DNA from: DAIDKA01 sp049792815
Lineage (GTDB): Bacteria > Pseudomonadota > Gammaproteobacteria > Steroidobacterales > Steroidobacteraceae
NCBI GenBank assembly: GCA_049792815.1
Contig: JBARBG010000025.1
Coordinates: forward strand, 1-64,000
Direction of reading: 5' to 3'
Length of the DNA: 64,000 nucleotides
Below the pieces are notes generated by a model, which worked only from the letters and a program-made list of their open reading frames with translations, was not told the DNA's origin and made no database searches. Below are positions 17,762 through 26,227 of this stretch, piece after piece; within the stretch, counting starts at the first letter, position 1; the number at the start of each line of letters is the position of its first letter. The position numbers and the translations under genes are program-made.

Positions 17762-19705
17762 TCACAGCTGGCCGCGCAGCCCCGCAAATACGCCGAGCGC
17801 AGGCTGCAGGAATCCCACCGGCTCCTGGTAGTGCCGGTCGAACAGATTGTCGACCCGGGCGATGAGCGTCCAGCGCGCGAAGAGCGCGAAGGTTGCCGCC
17901 ACGTTCACCGTGGCATAGCCGGGTGCCGTCAGGCGCGGAATCGAAAAATCGCGATTGCCGTCGATCCAGCTGCCGACGCACAGCACGGTGGAATCGAGCG
18001 ACAGCACCTCATTGACCTGCCACAGCGCATCCAGGGTTGCCTTGTGCTTGGGCCGACGCAGCAGTTCCTCGTGCGCGATGGCATCATCGGCCTGGGTAAA
18101 GGTGTAGTCCGCACGCAGGTGCAGTGCCTGCACGGGCTGCCAGGTGATGAAGCTTTCCACACCCTGCGCCACCGCACGGCCGACATTCGCGTACGTCGTG
18201 CCAGTCACATCTGTTGTGATGAGATTGCGGATGTCATTGCGGAACCAGGTTGCACCCAACCTGATGGTACGGTTGAACAGACCCTGCTCGATTCCCAGGT
18301 CGTACCCGGTGCTGGTCTCAGGTTTCAGATCAGGGTTGGAAAAAAAATAGGGCGCAAAATTCTGGTACAGCTCCCCCAGCGTCGGTGCCTTGAATCCCGA
18401 ACCGGCGCTGGCACTGAAGCGCGTGTCGGAATCCGCAAGCACATACGTCGGCGCGAAACGCCAGGTCACCTTGGAGCCGAAGCGTTCATTGTCGTCATAG
18501 CGCAGGTTCAGCGCCGAGTAGAACCCGACGCCCAGATGCGATTGCAGTTCCACGGCGCCGGCGTTGTCCGAAACTTGCGCGCTGATGGGCTCATGAATGG
18601 CGTCGCGGTCGTGCTCTGCATTAAGCAGCACGGTTTCATCGGCGGTCACACGCACGGCCCCCTGCCAGTCGATCTTCACGCGATCCCCGGTATTGACCGA
18701 GGCGCCGAGGAGCGGATCGAGATTCAAGGTCCAGGCACTGGAGTAGGCCACCCCCAGGGTCTCGTCCAGCCCGCCATCAAAGCTGACCAGGTGTCCGCTC
18801 AGGCGTGTGTAGTACTGGGAGGTGTCACTCTTGCTCTGTGCGGCATTCGGAAAGCTTGGGAAAGCGAAGGGGTTGTCCGCGGTGAAGGCATAGTGGGCAT
18901 CCGTGAAGCGGCCCACCAGATTCAGATCAAAGCCGGGCAGCACGGTGTAACCCAGACGGGTCGAGGCGGTGATGTTGTCGTCGTAGTCATTGATCCTTGC
19001 TTCCGGCGGCTGCAGCGCCTGCAGCAGTTCCAGCGGCGTCACCGGCGTCGAACCCGCATGCAGATGCTCGACATTGGCGGCGTATTGAAACTGGTCGGTC
19101 GAGCCGCCCAGCGACAGCGTCTCATTGTTGGTATGAAAGCTGCCCCCCTCGGCGCTGGCGGACAGGCTTAAGGGCCCCTTGCCCGAACGGGTCGTGATGC
19201 TGATGACACCGCCGATGGCGTCGGATCCGTACAGCCCGCTTTGCGGGCCGCGCAGGATCTCGATGCGCTCGATGTCCGAGGCCAGCAGCTGGCCGAAGTC
19301 GAAACTGGCACCGGCGTTGCTCGGATCGCTGACATCGATCCCGTCGATCAGCACCTTGGTGTGATTGGAGTTCGTGCCGCGCATGAATATTGAGGTCTGA
19401 CCCCCAGGGCCACCCTCCTGCACGACATTCAGGCCGGGCACTTCCTTGAGCACATCGGTCACGGTACGCAGCTGTTCGGCCGCGATGTCGGCCGCAGTGA
19501 TCAAGGTGACACTACTTCCGATCTGAGCGATGGGCGTGGCGATGCGCGTGGCCGAGACCACCACCGTCTGCAGCGTCGGCCACGCTTCGCAGATTACGTC
19601 GGGGTCACCGCAGTCATTCGGGGCCGTCGGTGCCGCCTGCAACGGTGGCACGAACAGCAGCAGGCAGAACGTTCCGGCGACCGGAAATAAAGGAAGTTTG
19701 AGCAC
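17762..19705 (-). CDS. btuB: TonB-dependent vitamin B12 receptor BtuB
   Basis: Outer-membrane cobalamin transporter of about 647 residues. After a signal peptide (FPVAGTFCLLLFVPPLQA) comes a TonB-box-like segment (LQTVVVSATRI), then the plug with LKEVPGLNVVQEGGPGG, SIFMRGTNSNHTKVLIDGIDV, IERIEILRGPQSGLYGSDAIGGV, and a beta-barrel ending in an aromatic-rich strand. The assignment to cobalamin rests on both BtuB resemblance and the cobalamin riboswitch directly upstream. I prefer GTG 19705: GGAG lies six bases before it and it lies outside a perfect hairpin. A GTG at 19729 is in frame but sits within that hairpin and lacks a ribosome site. Confidence 0.92.
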   Translation of the reverse strand: MLKLPLFPVAGTFCLLLFVPPLQAAPTAPNDCGDPDVICEAWPTLQTVVVSATRIATPIAQIGSSVTLITAADIAAEQLRTVTDVLKEVPGLNVVQEGGPGGQTSIFMRGTNSNHTKVLIDGIDVSDPSNAGASFDFGQLLASDIERIEILRGPQSGLYGSDAIGGVISITTRSGKGPLSLSASAEGGSFHTNNETLSLGGSTDQFQYAANVEHLHAGSTPVTPLELLQALQPPEARINDYDDNITASTRLGYTVLPGFDLNLVGRFTDAHYAFTADNPFAFPSFPNAAQSKSDTSQYYTRLSGHLVSFDGGLDETLGVAYSSAWTLNLDPLLGASVNTGDRVKIDWQGAVRVTADETVLLNAEHDRDAIHEPISAQVSDNAGAVELQSHLGVGFYSALNLRYDDNERFGSKVTWRFAPTYVLADSDTRFSASAGSGFKAPTLGELYQNFAPYFFSNPDLKPETSTGYDLGIEQGLFNRTIRLGATWFRNDIRNLITTDVTGTTYANVGRAVAQGVESFITWQPVQALHLRADYTFTQADDAIAHEELLRRPKHKATLDALWQVNEVLSLDSTVLCVGSWIDGNRDFSIPRLTAPGYATVNVAATFALFARWTLIARVDNLFDRHYQEPVGFLQPALGVFAGLRGQL

Positions 19706-19720
19706 AGTTTTCTCCGCATT

Positions 19721-19741
19721 CGACGACACAAAATGTCGTCG
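19721..19741 (-). promoter_or_regulatory. Perfect 7-bp hairpin in the btuB leader, probable riboswitch expression platform
   Basis: On the minus strand the arms CGACGAC and GTCGTCG enclose a 7-nt loop, 16 nt ahead of the btuB GTG start. The CGTCGTC just after the cobalamin aptamer (around 19789-19796) can pair with the left arm, so two mutually exclusive structures are possible. A translation-level or transcription-level switch is inferred; there is no U tract directly after the hairpin, so translation control is favoured. Confidence 0.5.
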
Positions 19742-19774
19742 CAGCGGATGCTCCGCAGCTCATGACACACCCCG

Positions 19775-19970
19775 GCCGCAAGCATGGACGACGGCACCGG
19801 GCCGGTCTCCTGACTCCCGGGTCACAGTTCTCGCCCGCCTTCCCGAACCTTTTGCGGTCCAGTGGCAGTTTGGGACGATCACTCGCCGGTCACAGTTGCG
19901 GGGGCAGCCGCGGCATTGAACCGCGTTCCCATTCAAAGCCCCTTGCGGGGCACCCTGCGCGTTCACTAAC
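19775..19970 (-). promoter_or_regulatory. Cobalamin (adenosylcobalamin) riboswitch aptamer upstream of btuB
   Basis: The leader read from the minus strand shows the conserved series of the B12 element: a stem with GGTGCCCCGCAAGGGGC, the GCCACTG core block (19860-19866), GGGAAGGC, and the B12 box GAGTCAGGAGACCGGCC at 19816-19800, which fits the published consensus without a mismatch. Boundaries are approximate. Bound cobalamin should reduce btuB expression. The next gene upstream (20002, same strand) ends right before it, so a separate promoter for btuB must lie in about 19970-20001 or within the preceding gene. Confidence 0.95.
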
Positions 19971-20001
19971 GGCGCGAGTATACACCGGGCTGCAAGCAGC
20001 G

Positions 20002-21099
20002 CTAAGCGCTACGCAGCAGCTGCAGCAGTTGCGCCTCGCGCTGCGCTGACAGGCCGGCCCGCAAAGTCTGTTGCGCCGCGGGACGCTGCTTCTGCCACTG
20101 GAGCGTGTCACGGATGGTCTGATCCAGCGTCCGGAAGCGCAGGCCCCGGCTCACGGCTCTTGCCGGACTCACCAGCGCTGCACCGGCATCCTCGCCCACC
20201 GGCGGATTCCAGATCGGCAGCGCGTTGCCCAGCATCGCGTCATCACCGATCACTTTCTGCGCCGTCAGAAACGCGACGCTGGCCCACACGAACTTCGTGT
20301 CTGCGCCCGTGATGCGGCGACTGGCCTCGAGCAGCGAACCTATGGTGACGGCGCGCGGCGGATTGCAGGCATTGAAGCGCCCTTGAAGATGTTTTTCGGC
20401 GCACAGCCGCACGAAGTCGGCCAGATCACGCACATCGATGAACTGAATGGGATCCGCGGGGCTACCGGGCGCCAGCATCTCCCCGCCCCGCGCCACACGC
20501 ACCGGCCAGTAGGTGAATCGGTCCGTGCTGTCGCCGGGCCCTGCGATATAGGTGGGTCGGATGATGGTGGCGTCGGCGGGGTAACTGTGTTCGACGAGCT
20601 GCTCGCACAGTGCCTTCAGTCCCCCGTAATTGCCGCCGCCGAGGTCTTCCGTGTTTGGATCCGCCACTTTCGCCAGCTTGTAGTTCTCGTCGACCCCGGG
20701 CACCGCCAGATCTGCATAAGCCGATATGCTCGAAATGAAGATGTAATGCCTGATGTGGCCCTTCAGCAGATCGGTCGTAAGGCGGACCTGGCGCACGGTG
20801 TAACCGGAATTGTCGATGACGACATCCCAGTCATGGCCCTTCAGCGCATCCACCTGCCCGTTGCGATCGCCGATGAGCTGGAGGACACCGGCGGGCACTT
20901 TCGACGGATCCTTGCCGCGATTGAAGACCGTCACGCTGTGACCGTGTGCGGCCAGCGCCGCGACGAAGTGCGGGCCGATGAAGCCGGTGCCGCCCAGGAT
21001 CAATACCCGAAGCGGCGGCGCCGCGGCGCCGACGCTGTGACCCGCCATGACTGAAAGCATTGTGGCACCTGACACGAGCATGACTTCACGTCGGTTCAT
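20002..21099 (-). CDS. Exported NAD-dependent epimerase/dehydratase-like protein
   Basis: A 365-residue extended SDR-fold protein. A twin-arginine-like N-terminus (MNRREVMLVSGATMLSVMAG) precedes the Rossmann motif LRVLILGGTGFIGP. Then come NRGKDPSK (NADP-type charged residues after beta 2), VIDNSGY, FISSISAYAD and an active-site YxxxK replaced by NYGGLKALCE (Tyr and Lys kept). The rest resembles isoflavone-reductase/epimerase proteins of plant chloroplast CSP41 type. A Tat-exported SDR would be folded with cofactor before transport. Substrate unknown. ATG at 21099 overlaps the pgm stop as ATGA, so the pair is translationally coupled. Confidence 0.85.
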   Translation of the reverse strand: MNRREVMLVSGATMLSVMAGHSVGAAAPPLRVLILGGTGFIGPHFVAALAAHGHSVTVFNRGKDPSKVPAGVLQLIGDRNGQVDALKGHDWDVVIDNSGYTVRQVRLTTDLLKGHIRHYIFISSISAYADLAVPGVDENYKLAKVADPNTEDLGGGNYGGLKALCEQLVEHSYPADATIIRPTYIAGPGDSTDRFTYWPVRVARGGEMLAPGSPADPIQFIDVRDLADFVRLCAEKHLQGRFNACNPPRAVTIGSLLEASRRITGADTKFVWASVAFLTAQKVIGDDAMLGNALPIWNPPVGEDAGAALVSPARAVSRGLRFRTLDQTIRDTLQWQKQRPAAQQTLRAGLSAQREAQLLQLLRSA

Positions 21100-22739
21100 T
21101 TGAGTGCTGCTCCCACGATCTGCTGCGCTTCGGCGAAAATCAGCTTCAGGTGTTCCGGGCCGCGCAGAGTCTCCGCATAGATCTTGTAGATGCTCTCGGT
21201 GCCCGAGGGTCGCGCCGCGAACCAGCCGCTGGCGCTGATCACCTTGACGCCGCCGATGGCAGCGCCATTGCCCGGCGCCTGGGTCAGCACCGCTTCGATC
21301 TTTTCCCCGGCAAGCGTCGCGCTTTTGATCTGCTCGCCCGACAGCTTCGACAGTGCCTTGCGTTGCGCGGCATCGGCCGGTGCATCGACTCGCTCGTAGG
21401 CCGGATTACCCAGTTCGCGGGTGAGCTGCGCGTACAACTGCGCCGGGTCCTTGCCCATGCGCGCCGTGATTTCACCGGCCAGCAGCGCCGCCGTGATGCC
21501 GTCCTTGTCCGTGGTCCAGACGCTGCCGTCACGGCGCAGCAGCGAAGCACCGGCGCTCTCCTCGCAGACGAAACCCAGCGACCCATCGACCAGCCCGTCC
21601 ACAAACCACTTGAAGCCCACCGGCGTCTCGTAGATCTTGCGGCCCAGCTGTGCGGCGACCTTATCCAGCATCATGCTGGTGACGACGGTCTTGCCAATGG
21701 TGGCCCTGGCGCTCCACTGGGGGCGGTTGGAAAACAGGTAGTGCGCCGCCACCGTCAGGTAGTGGTTCGGCGGCATGAGGCCCGCGCTGCGCGTGACGAC
21801 TCCATGGCGGTCATGATCCGTATCGCAGGCGAAGGCAATGTCGAAGCGCTCCTTCAGGGCGATCAGCCGCTGCATGGCGTTCGGCGAGGAGGGATCCATG
21901 CGGATCCTGCCGTCCCAGTCCAGCGTCATGAAGCGGAAGGTCGGATCCACCGCATCGTTGGTGATGGTGAGATCAAGTTTGTACTGGTCCGCAATCTGCG
22001 GCCAGTAGTGCACGCCGGCCCCTCCCAGAGGATCCACTCCCATGTGCACGCCCGAAGCGCGGATCGTGTCCAGGTCGATCACCGCGGGCAGGTCGTCGAC
22101 ATAGGCCTTGCGGTAGTCGTGCCGGCGTGTGCTGTCGAGGCTGCGGGCCTGGTTGAAGGGCATGCGTCGCACGCCTGCCAGCTTCGCGCCCAGCAGTTCG
22201 TTGGCCTTGTTTTCGATCCAGGAGGTGACGGCCGTGTCGGCGGGACCACCATTGGGCGGGTTGTATTTGAAGCCGCCGCTGTCGGGCGGATTGTGCGATG
22301 GGGTGATCACGATGCCATCGGCGAGGGCACTGGCGCGACCGCGGTTGTAGGTCAGGATCGCGTGCGAGATGACCGGCGTGGGCGTGTAGTCGGTGTGCTC
22401 ATCGGCGATCATGACGGTCACGTCATTCGCACCCAGAACCTCCAGGGCACTGACGAACGCGGGTTCCGACAATGCGTGAGTATCCATGCCCAGGAACAGC
22501 GGACCACTGATGCCCTGCTGGCTGCGGTACATGACGATGGCCTGGGTGATGGCCAGGATATGCGCCTCATTGAAGGAGCGCTGCAGGGAACTGCCGCGAT
22601 GGCCCGAGGTGCCGAAGGCCACCCTCTGGTCTGGCACTGCCGGATCAGGGGCATCCGAATAGTAGGCGCAGATCAGCCGCGGCACATTGACCAGCATCGA
22701 GGCGGGTGCCGGTTTGCCGGCCAGTGGATTCATCGTCAT
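21096..22739 (-). CDS. pgm: Phosphoglucomutase, alpha-D-glucose phosphate-specific
   Basis: A 547-residue phosphohexomutase interconverting glucose 1-phosphate and glucose 6-phosphate in the cytosol. Visible blocks: VAFGTSGHRGSS, GPLFLGMDTHALSEPA, the phosphoserine loop VITPSHNPPDSGGFKYNPPNGGPA, the metal loop FACDTDHDRHG, the substrate block GFKWFVDGLVDGSLGFVCEESAG and the C-terminal phosphate-binding WFAARPSGTESIYKIYAE. The length fits the Pgm (PGM3-unrelated) class of E. coli. ATG 22739 follows GGGGAG. It supplies glucose 1-phosphate metabolism alongside glgP 3.5 kb away, and is coupled to the exported SDR. Confidence 0.96.
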   Translation of the reverse strand: MTMNPLAGKPAPASMLVNVPRLICAYYSDAPDPAVPDQRVAFGTSGHRGSSLQRSFNEAHILAITQAIVMYRSQQGISGPLFLGMDTHALSEPAFVSALEVLGANDVTVMIADEHTDYTPTPVISHAILTYNRGRASALADGIVITPSHNPPDSGGFKYNPPNGGPADTAVTSWIENKANELLGAKLAGVRRMPFNQARSLDSTRRHDYRKAYVDDLPAVIDLDTIRASGVHMGVDPLGGAGVHYWPQIADQYKLDLTITNDAVDPTFRFMTLDWDGRIRMDPSSPNAMQRLIALKERFDIAFACDTDHDRHGVVTRSAGLMPPNHYLTVAAHYLFSNRPQWSARATIGKTVVTSMMLDKVAAQLGRKIYETPVGFKWFVDGLVDGSLGFVCEESAGASLLRRDGSVWTTDKDGITAALLAGEITARMGKDPAQLYAQLTRELGNPAYERVDAPADAAQRKALSKLSGEQIKSATLAGEKIEAVLTQAPGNGAAIGGVKVISASGWFAARPSGTESIYKIYAETLRGPEHLKLIFAEAQQIVGAALK

Positions 22740-22851
22740 GCTCGCGCGCTCCCCTTCATCGCCAATACCTGAGATCCGTGCCGGCAATGGCCCGATTGTC
22801 GCATTTGCGCGCTACGTGTGACTGCGGGTTTGCCTAATATTGGCATCCGTC

Positions 22852-22881
22852 TCAACATCAGCGCATCCCACTCCTTATACT
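22852..22881 (+). promoter_or_regulatory. Candidate sigma-70 promoter for the Bcr-like exporter
   Basis: TCAACA (22852-22857) and TATACT (22876-22881) are separated by 18 bp, matching 4 of 6 and 5 of 6 consensus positions. The predicted start is about 40 bp before the ATG at 22930. Slightly upstream, TGCC and GGCA arms flank a TAATATT core, which could be an operator. Placement only; no measurement. Confidence 0.35.
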
Positions 22882-22929
22882 TGGACCGAAGCGAGCCGGT
22901 AACGGCGGCCACGGACAGATTCTTTTATC

Positions 22930-24129
22930 ATGGACAAGAGCTACTTACGGCACGGCATCATCCTAGGACTTCTGTCCGCGATCGGTCCCTTCGCCATCGA
23001 CATGTACCTGCCGGCCCTGCCCTCCATCGGCCGCAGCTTGCATGCGGACGCGGCCACGGTGCAGTTGAGCCTGACCGTATTCTTCATTGCCGTGGGCGGC
23101 GGGCAGCTGATTTACGGTCCGCTCTCGGACATGTACGGCCGCAAGCTCCCGTTGTACGCCGGTCTGACCCTGTTCTGCTGCGGCAGCATAGCCTGTGCAT
23201 TGGCGCCGAATGCCGAACTGTTCCTGCTGGGCCGTTTCGTCCAGGGCCTGGGCGCCTGCGGCGGCATGGTGATCCCCAGGGCCGTGGTGCGCGATCTGCA
23301 TTCCGGTGTGGAGGCGACGCGCCTCATGTCGCTGCTCATGCTGGTCTTCAGCATTTCACCGCTGCTGGCACCGCTGACCGGCAGCTTCGTGATCCAGTAC
23401 GTCGGCTGGCGCGGCGTGTTCTGGATGGTTCTGGGGGCGGCCGTCATCGGCTTTGGCATTCTGACCACGCTCAAGGAGTCGCGCCCCACAGCGGCCCGCG
23501 CGCATAGCAGCCTGACCAGTGCCTTCCATTCCTACCGACAGCTGTTGCGGGATCGGCACTTCATCGGCACGGTCCTGATCGGCACCTGCGGCATGGCAAG
23601 CTTCTTCCTCTACCTGTCGAACTCGCCGTACGTGATGATCGAGCACTATCACTTGAGCCCGCGTGGTTTCAGCCTGCTGTTCTCGGTCAACGCCGCTTCC
23701 TTCTTTGTCGCCGCCCAGTTCAACAGCACGCTGGCCAGGCGCCTGGGCCTGAAGACGCTGGTGCGCCGCGCCTCCACGGGCTTCGCATTGGCGATGCTGG
23801 TGCTGCTGGGCCTGTTTGCGGCCGGTGTCGATCACCTGGTGGTGATGGTGGCATTGCTCTGTACCGCCTATGCCTGCCTGGGAATGACGGTCCCAACTTC
23901 GTCGGTCCTGGCGCTGGAAGAGCACGGAGCCATCGCGGGCACCGCGTCTTCCCTGATCGGTTTTCTGCAATTCGGTTTGGGTTCAATGGTCATGGCGTTC
24001 TCCGGCACCTTCGCCAACGGCCAACCGCTGCCGATGATTGCCGGCATCACCCTGTGCGCGCTGCTGTGCGTGAGCTTCGCCCGCATCACCCTGCGGCACA
24101 CCCCGGATGCGGCAATCGCCACGGCCTAA
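22930..24129 (+). CDS. bcr: Bcr/CflA-type MFS drug exporter
   Basis: A 399-residue, 12-helix inner-membrane transporter. The first helix carries the family motif AIGPFAIDMYLPALPSIG, followed by GQLIYGPLSDMYGRKLPLY (MFS motif A), GACGGMVIPRAVVRDL and SPLLAPLTGSFV. These match Bcr/CflA and the related chloramphenicol and bicyclomycin exporters. Proton antiport of small toxic compounds is predicted; the natural substrate is unknown. Divergent from pgm across 190 bp, and tail-overlapping the DedA gene by 4 bp. Confidence 0.92.
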   Translation: MDKSYLRHGIILGLLSAIGPFAIDMYLPALPSIGRSLHADAATVQLSLTVFFIAVGGGQLIYGPLSDMYGRKLPLYAGLTLFCCGSIACALAPNAELFLLGRFVQGLGACGGMVIPRAVVRDLHSGVEATRLMSLLMLVFSISPLLAPLTGSFVIQYVGWRGVFWMVLGAAVIGFGILTTLKESRPTAARAHSSLTSAFHSYRQLLRDRHFIGTVLIGTCGMASFFLYLSNSPYVMIEHYHLSPRGFSLLFSVNAASFFVAAQFNSTLARRLGLKTLVRRASTGFALAMLVLLGLFAAGVDHLVVMVALLCTAYACLGMTVPTSSVLALEEHGAIAGTASSLIGFLQFGLGSMVMAFSGTFANGQPLPMIAGITLCALLCVSFARITLRHTPDAAIATA

Positions 24130-25076
24130 GTGAACAGTGGCAGTGCCGCAAGTTCCGCAGGCGGCACGCTCTCAAGTTCAAGTCCGGCGTTGCGCCAACC
24201 GCGCAACCCATCCTCGATCACGGCGACTCGCAGCCCGAGTTTCAGCAGTTCGCGGGCCACGCGCACGCTGGTCGCCTGGCGCTGACAGGTGCAGTACAGG
24301 TAGATCTGCCGGTCCTTGGCGAATTCCTTGAGGTGAGCGCGCAGCGCATTGGGATCGACCCGCTGTGACGTCGGGATACGCACGGCGCCGGGGTCGAAGT
24401 AGCCATGGCTGCGCACATCAAACACCACTGCCTCACCGGCGCTCAGCTCCCGCGCGACAATCTCGGGCGGCGCGTGCGGCACTGCGCGACCGAGGCTGCG
24501 GGCCTGTATGGTGCTCAACAACAGCCACAAGACGTACGCGGTCACCAGTATCAGGACCACGGCCGTCGTCAGTTGGCCGAACCGCTCGTAGAAGCGGATT
24601 ACCGCAGCAACCGCGTCGCTGCATAGGTAGCCGAGAATGAAGTACGCCCCGATGTACAGTGCCGCTCCAACCAGATCCAGGCCCAGGAACGACCACCAGC
24701 GCATCTGCATGCTGCCGGCCAGCGGCGGGGCCATGGTGTTGATGCCGGGCAGGAACTTCGCCACCACCAGCAGCGAGCGCCCGCGCCGGTGGAAGGTGTC
24801 GGCCGAGGTCACGACGCAGGATTCCGGATTCAGCGATATGCGGCACAGGGTGCCCAGCAGCCACCAGCCGGTATAGCGGCCCAGCAGGAACATCAACACA
24901 TCCCCGACCAGCATTGCGCCAAGCGCCCCGCCGAGGACACCAATGACGGACAAGTGACCCTTGGCACTTTCCGCCGCCGCCAGTATCAGGGCAACCGCGC
25001 ACGGCACCGGCAGGCCGATTGCCTGCAGGAACACGAACAGCGACAGCGCCAGGATTCCGTGCTGCGCGAGCTGCAT
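24126..25076 (-). CDS. DedA family membrane protein fused to a C-terminal rhodanese domain
   Basis: A 316-residue fusion. The N-terminal 200 residues form a DedA/VTT membrane domain: several hydrophobic segments, GLPVPCAVALILAAAESAKG, LGRYTGWWLL and the FAKFLPG-type motif VAKFLPGINTMAPPLAGSM. DedA proteins are lipid scramblase or flippase-like factors in envelope homeostasis. After the last helix (VVLILVTAYVLWLLLSTI), residues about 215-310 are a rhodanese domain: AVVFDVRSHGYF, then the active-site loop YCTCQRQATSVRVA with catalytic Cys, and EDGLRGWRNAG. The domain presumably faces the cytosol. It is the last gene of the glgP-tal run (13 bp gap). Confidence 0.9.
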   Translation of the reverse strand: MQLAQHGILALSLFVFLQAIGLPVPCAVALILAAAESAKGHLSVIGVLGGALGAMLVGDVLMFLLGRYTGWWLLGTLCRISLNPESCVVTSADTFHRRGRSLLVVAKFLPGINTMAPPLAGSMQMRWWSFLGLDLVGAALYIGAYFILGYLCSDAVAAVIRFYERFGQLTTAVVLILVTAYVLWLLLSTIQARSLGRAVPHAPPEIVARELSAGEAVVFDVRSHGYFDPGAVRIPTSQRVDPNALRAHLKEFAKDRQIYLYCTCQRQATSVRVARELLKLGLRVAVIEDGLRGWRNAGLELESVPPAELAALPLFT

Positions 25077-25089
25077 CAGTCGTACACGC

Positions 25090-26190
25090 CTACTTCAGGA
25101 CCTTGGTCTTGGTCTCAATGGACTTCAGGAGATTCTTCCACGAGGCATTGAATGATTCGGCGCCCTCCGCCTGCAGCTGTGCGGCCAGCGCCGCGACATC
25201 CACGCCCGCCTTGCCGATGGCTGCGAGCGCCTGTTCGCAGTTGCCGCCATCGGGGGCCAGCGCGCCTTGCAACGACCCGTGATCGCCGAAGGCCAGCAGC
25301 GTCTCCTCGGGCATCGTGTTCACCGTATTCGGTGCCGCAAGTGCCGTGACATACAGGGTGTCGGGCGCTGAGGGATCCTTGACGCCGGTGCTGGCGAACA
25401 GCAGCCGCTGCGGCCGCGCGCCGAGGTTCATCAGTCGCTGCCAGCGATCGGTGGCCATCAATTGTCGATAAGCGCGGAAGGACTGCTGCCCGACGGCTAT
25501 TCCCAATGTGTTGCGCAACGGCGCCGGCAACTTCTCCATCGTCGCCTTGTCCCAGCGGCTCACGAAAAGTGACGCCACCGAGCGCACATCGGGGCTCAGG
25601 CCCGCCAGCACGCGACGCTCGAGGCCGCGCACATAGGCCTGGGCGGCGGCCTGGTACTGCTGAGTTGAAAACAACAGCGTCACGTTGATGGGCACGCCCT
25701 GGAAAATCGCCTCTTCAATCGCCGGCAGGCCTTCGCGCGTACCGGGAATCTTGATGAAAAGGTTGGGCCGCCCGGCCTTGGCATGCAGCATGCGGGCAGC
25801 TGCCAGCGTCTGCGCGGTGTCGTAGGCCAAGAGCGGTGATACTTCCAGCGAGACAAAGCCATCCACCGTTGCGGTGCGTTCGTATATCGGTTTGAAGAGA
25901 TCCGCGGCGCGGGTGAGATCCGCGATGGCCAGCTCAAAAAACAGGTCCTCGACCGACAGACCCTTCCTGGCCAGCGAACTCACGTCCGCATCGTAGGAGG
26001 CGCTCTTGCTGATGGCGTGATCAAAGATGGTCGGATTGGAGGTCAGGCCGGTCACCGACAGCCCCGAGCCGATATAGCGCCCGAGCGTGCCGTTATTCAG
26101 CAGGTCGCGGGTGATGTTGTCCAGCCACAGGCTTTGTCCGAGCTCGTTCAGCTTGCGCGGCGCGTCCGAGCGCGGGTTTTCGGTCGCCAT
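25090..26190 (-). CDS. tal: Transaldolase
   Basis: A 366-residue transaldolase transferring dihydroxyacetone units between sedoheptulose 7-phosphate and glyceraldehyde 3-phosphate. Signatures are LGQSLWLDNITR, VTGLTSNPTIFDHAI, the Schiff-base lysine in FIKIPGTREGLPAIEE and PINVTLLFSTQQY. The length fits the 360-380-residue class common in actinobacteria, cyanobacteria and some proteobacteria (TalB-type enzymes are shorter). It is 37 bp downstream of glgP on the same strand, so glycogen breakdown and pentose-phosphate carbon shuffling are probably co-expressed. Confidence 0.95.
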   Translation of the reverse strand: MATENPRSDAPRKLNELGQSLWLDNITRDLLNNGTLGRYIGSGLSVTGLTSNPTIFDHAISKSASYDADVSSLARKGLSVEDLFFELAIADLTRAADLFKPIYERTATVDGFVSLEVSPLLAYDTAQTLAAARMLHAKAGRPNLFIKIPGTREGLPAIEEAIFQGVPINVTLLFSTQQYQAAAQAYVRGLERRVLAGLSPDVRSVASLFVSRWDKATMEKLPAPLRNTLGIAVGQQSFRAYRQLMATDRWQRLMNLGARPQRLLFASTGVKDPSAPDTLYVTALAAPNTVNTMPEETLLAFGDHGSLQGALAPDGGNCEQALAAIGKAGVDVAALAAQLQAEGAESFNASWKNLLKSIETKTKVLK

Positions 26191-26227
26191 AATGATAACT
26201 CCGTTGGATGTTCCGACTCGATACTGC

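Noticed and set aside
21150..22772. A 540-codon plus-strand frame opposite pgm
   Set aside because: Antisense shadow of phosphoglucomutase; no recognisable protein features.
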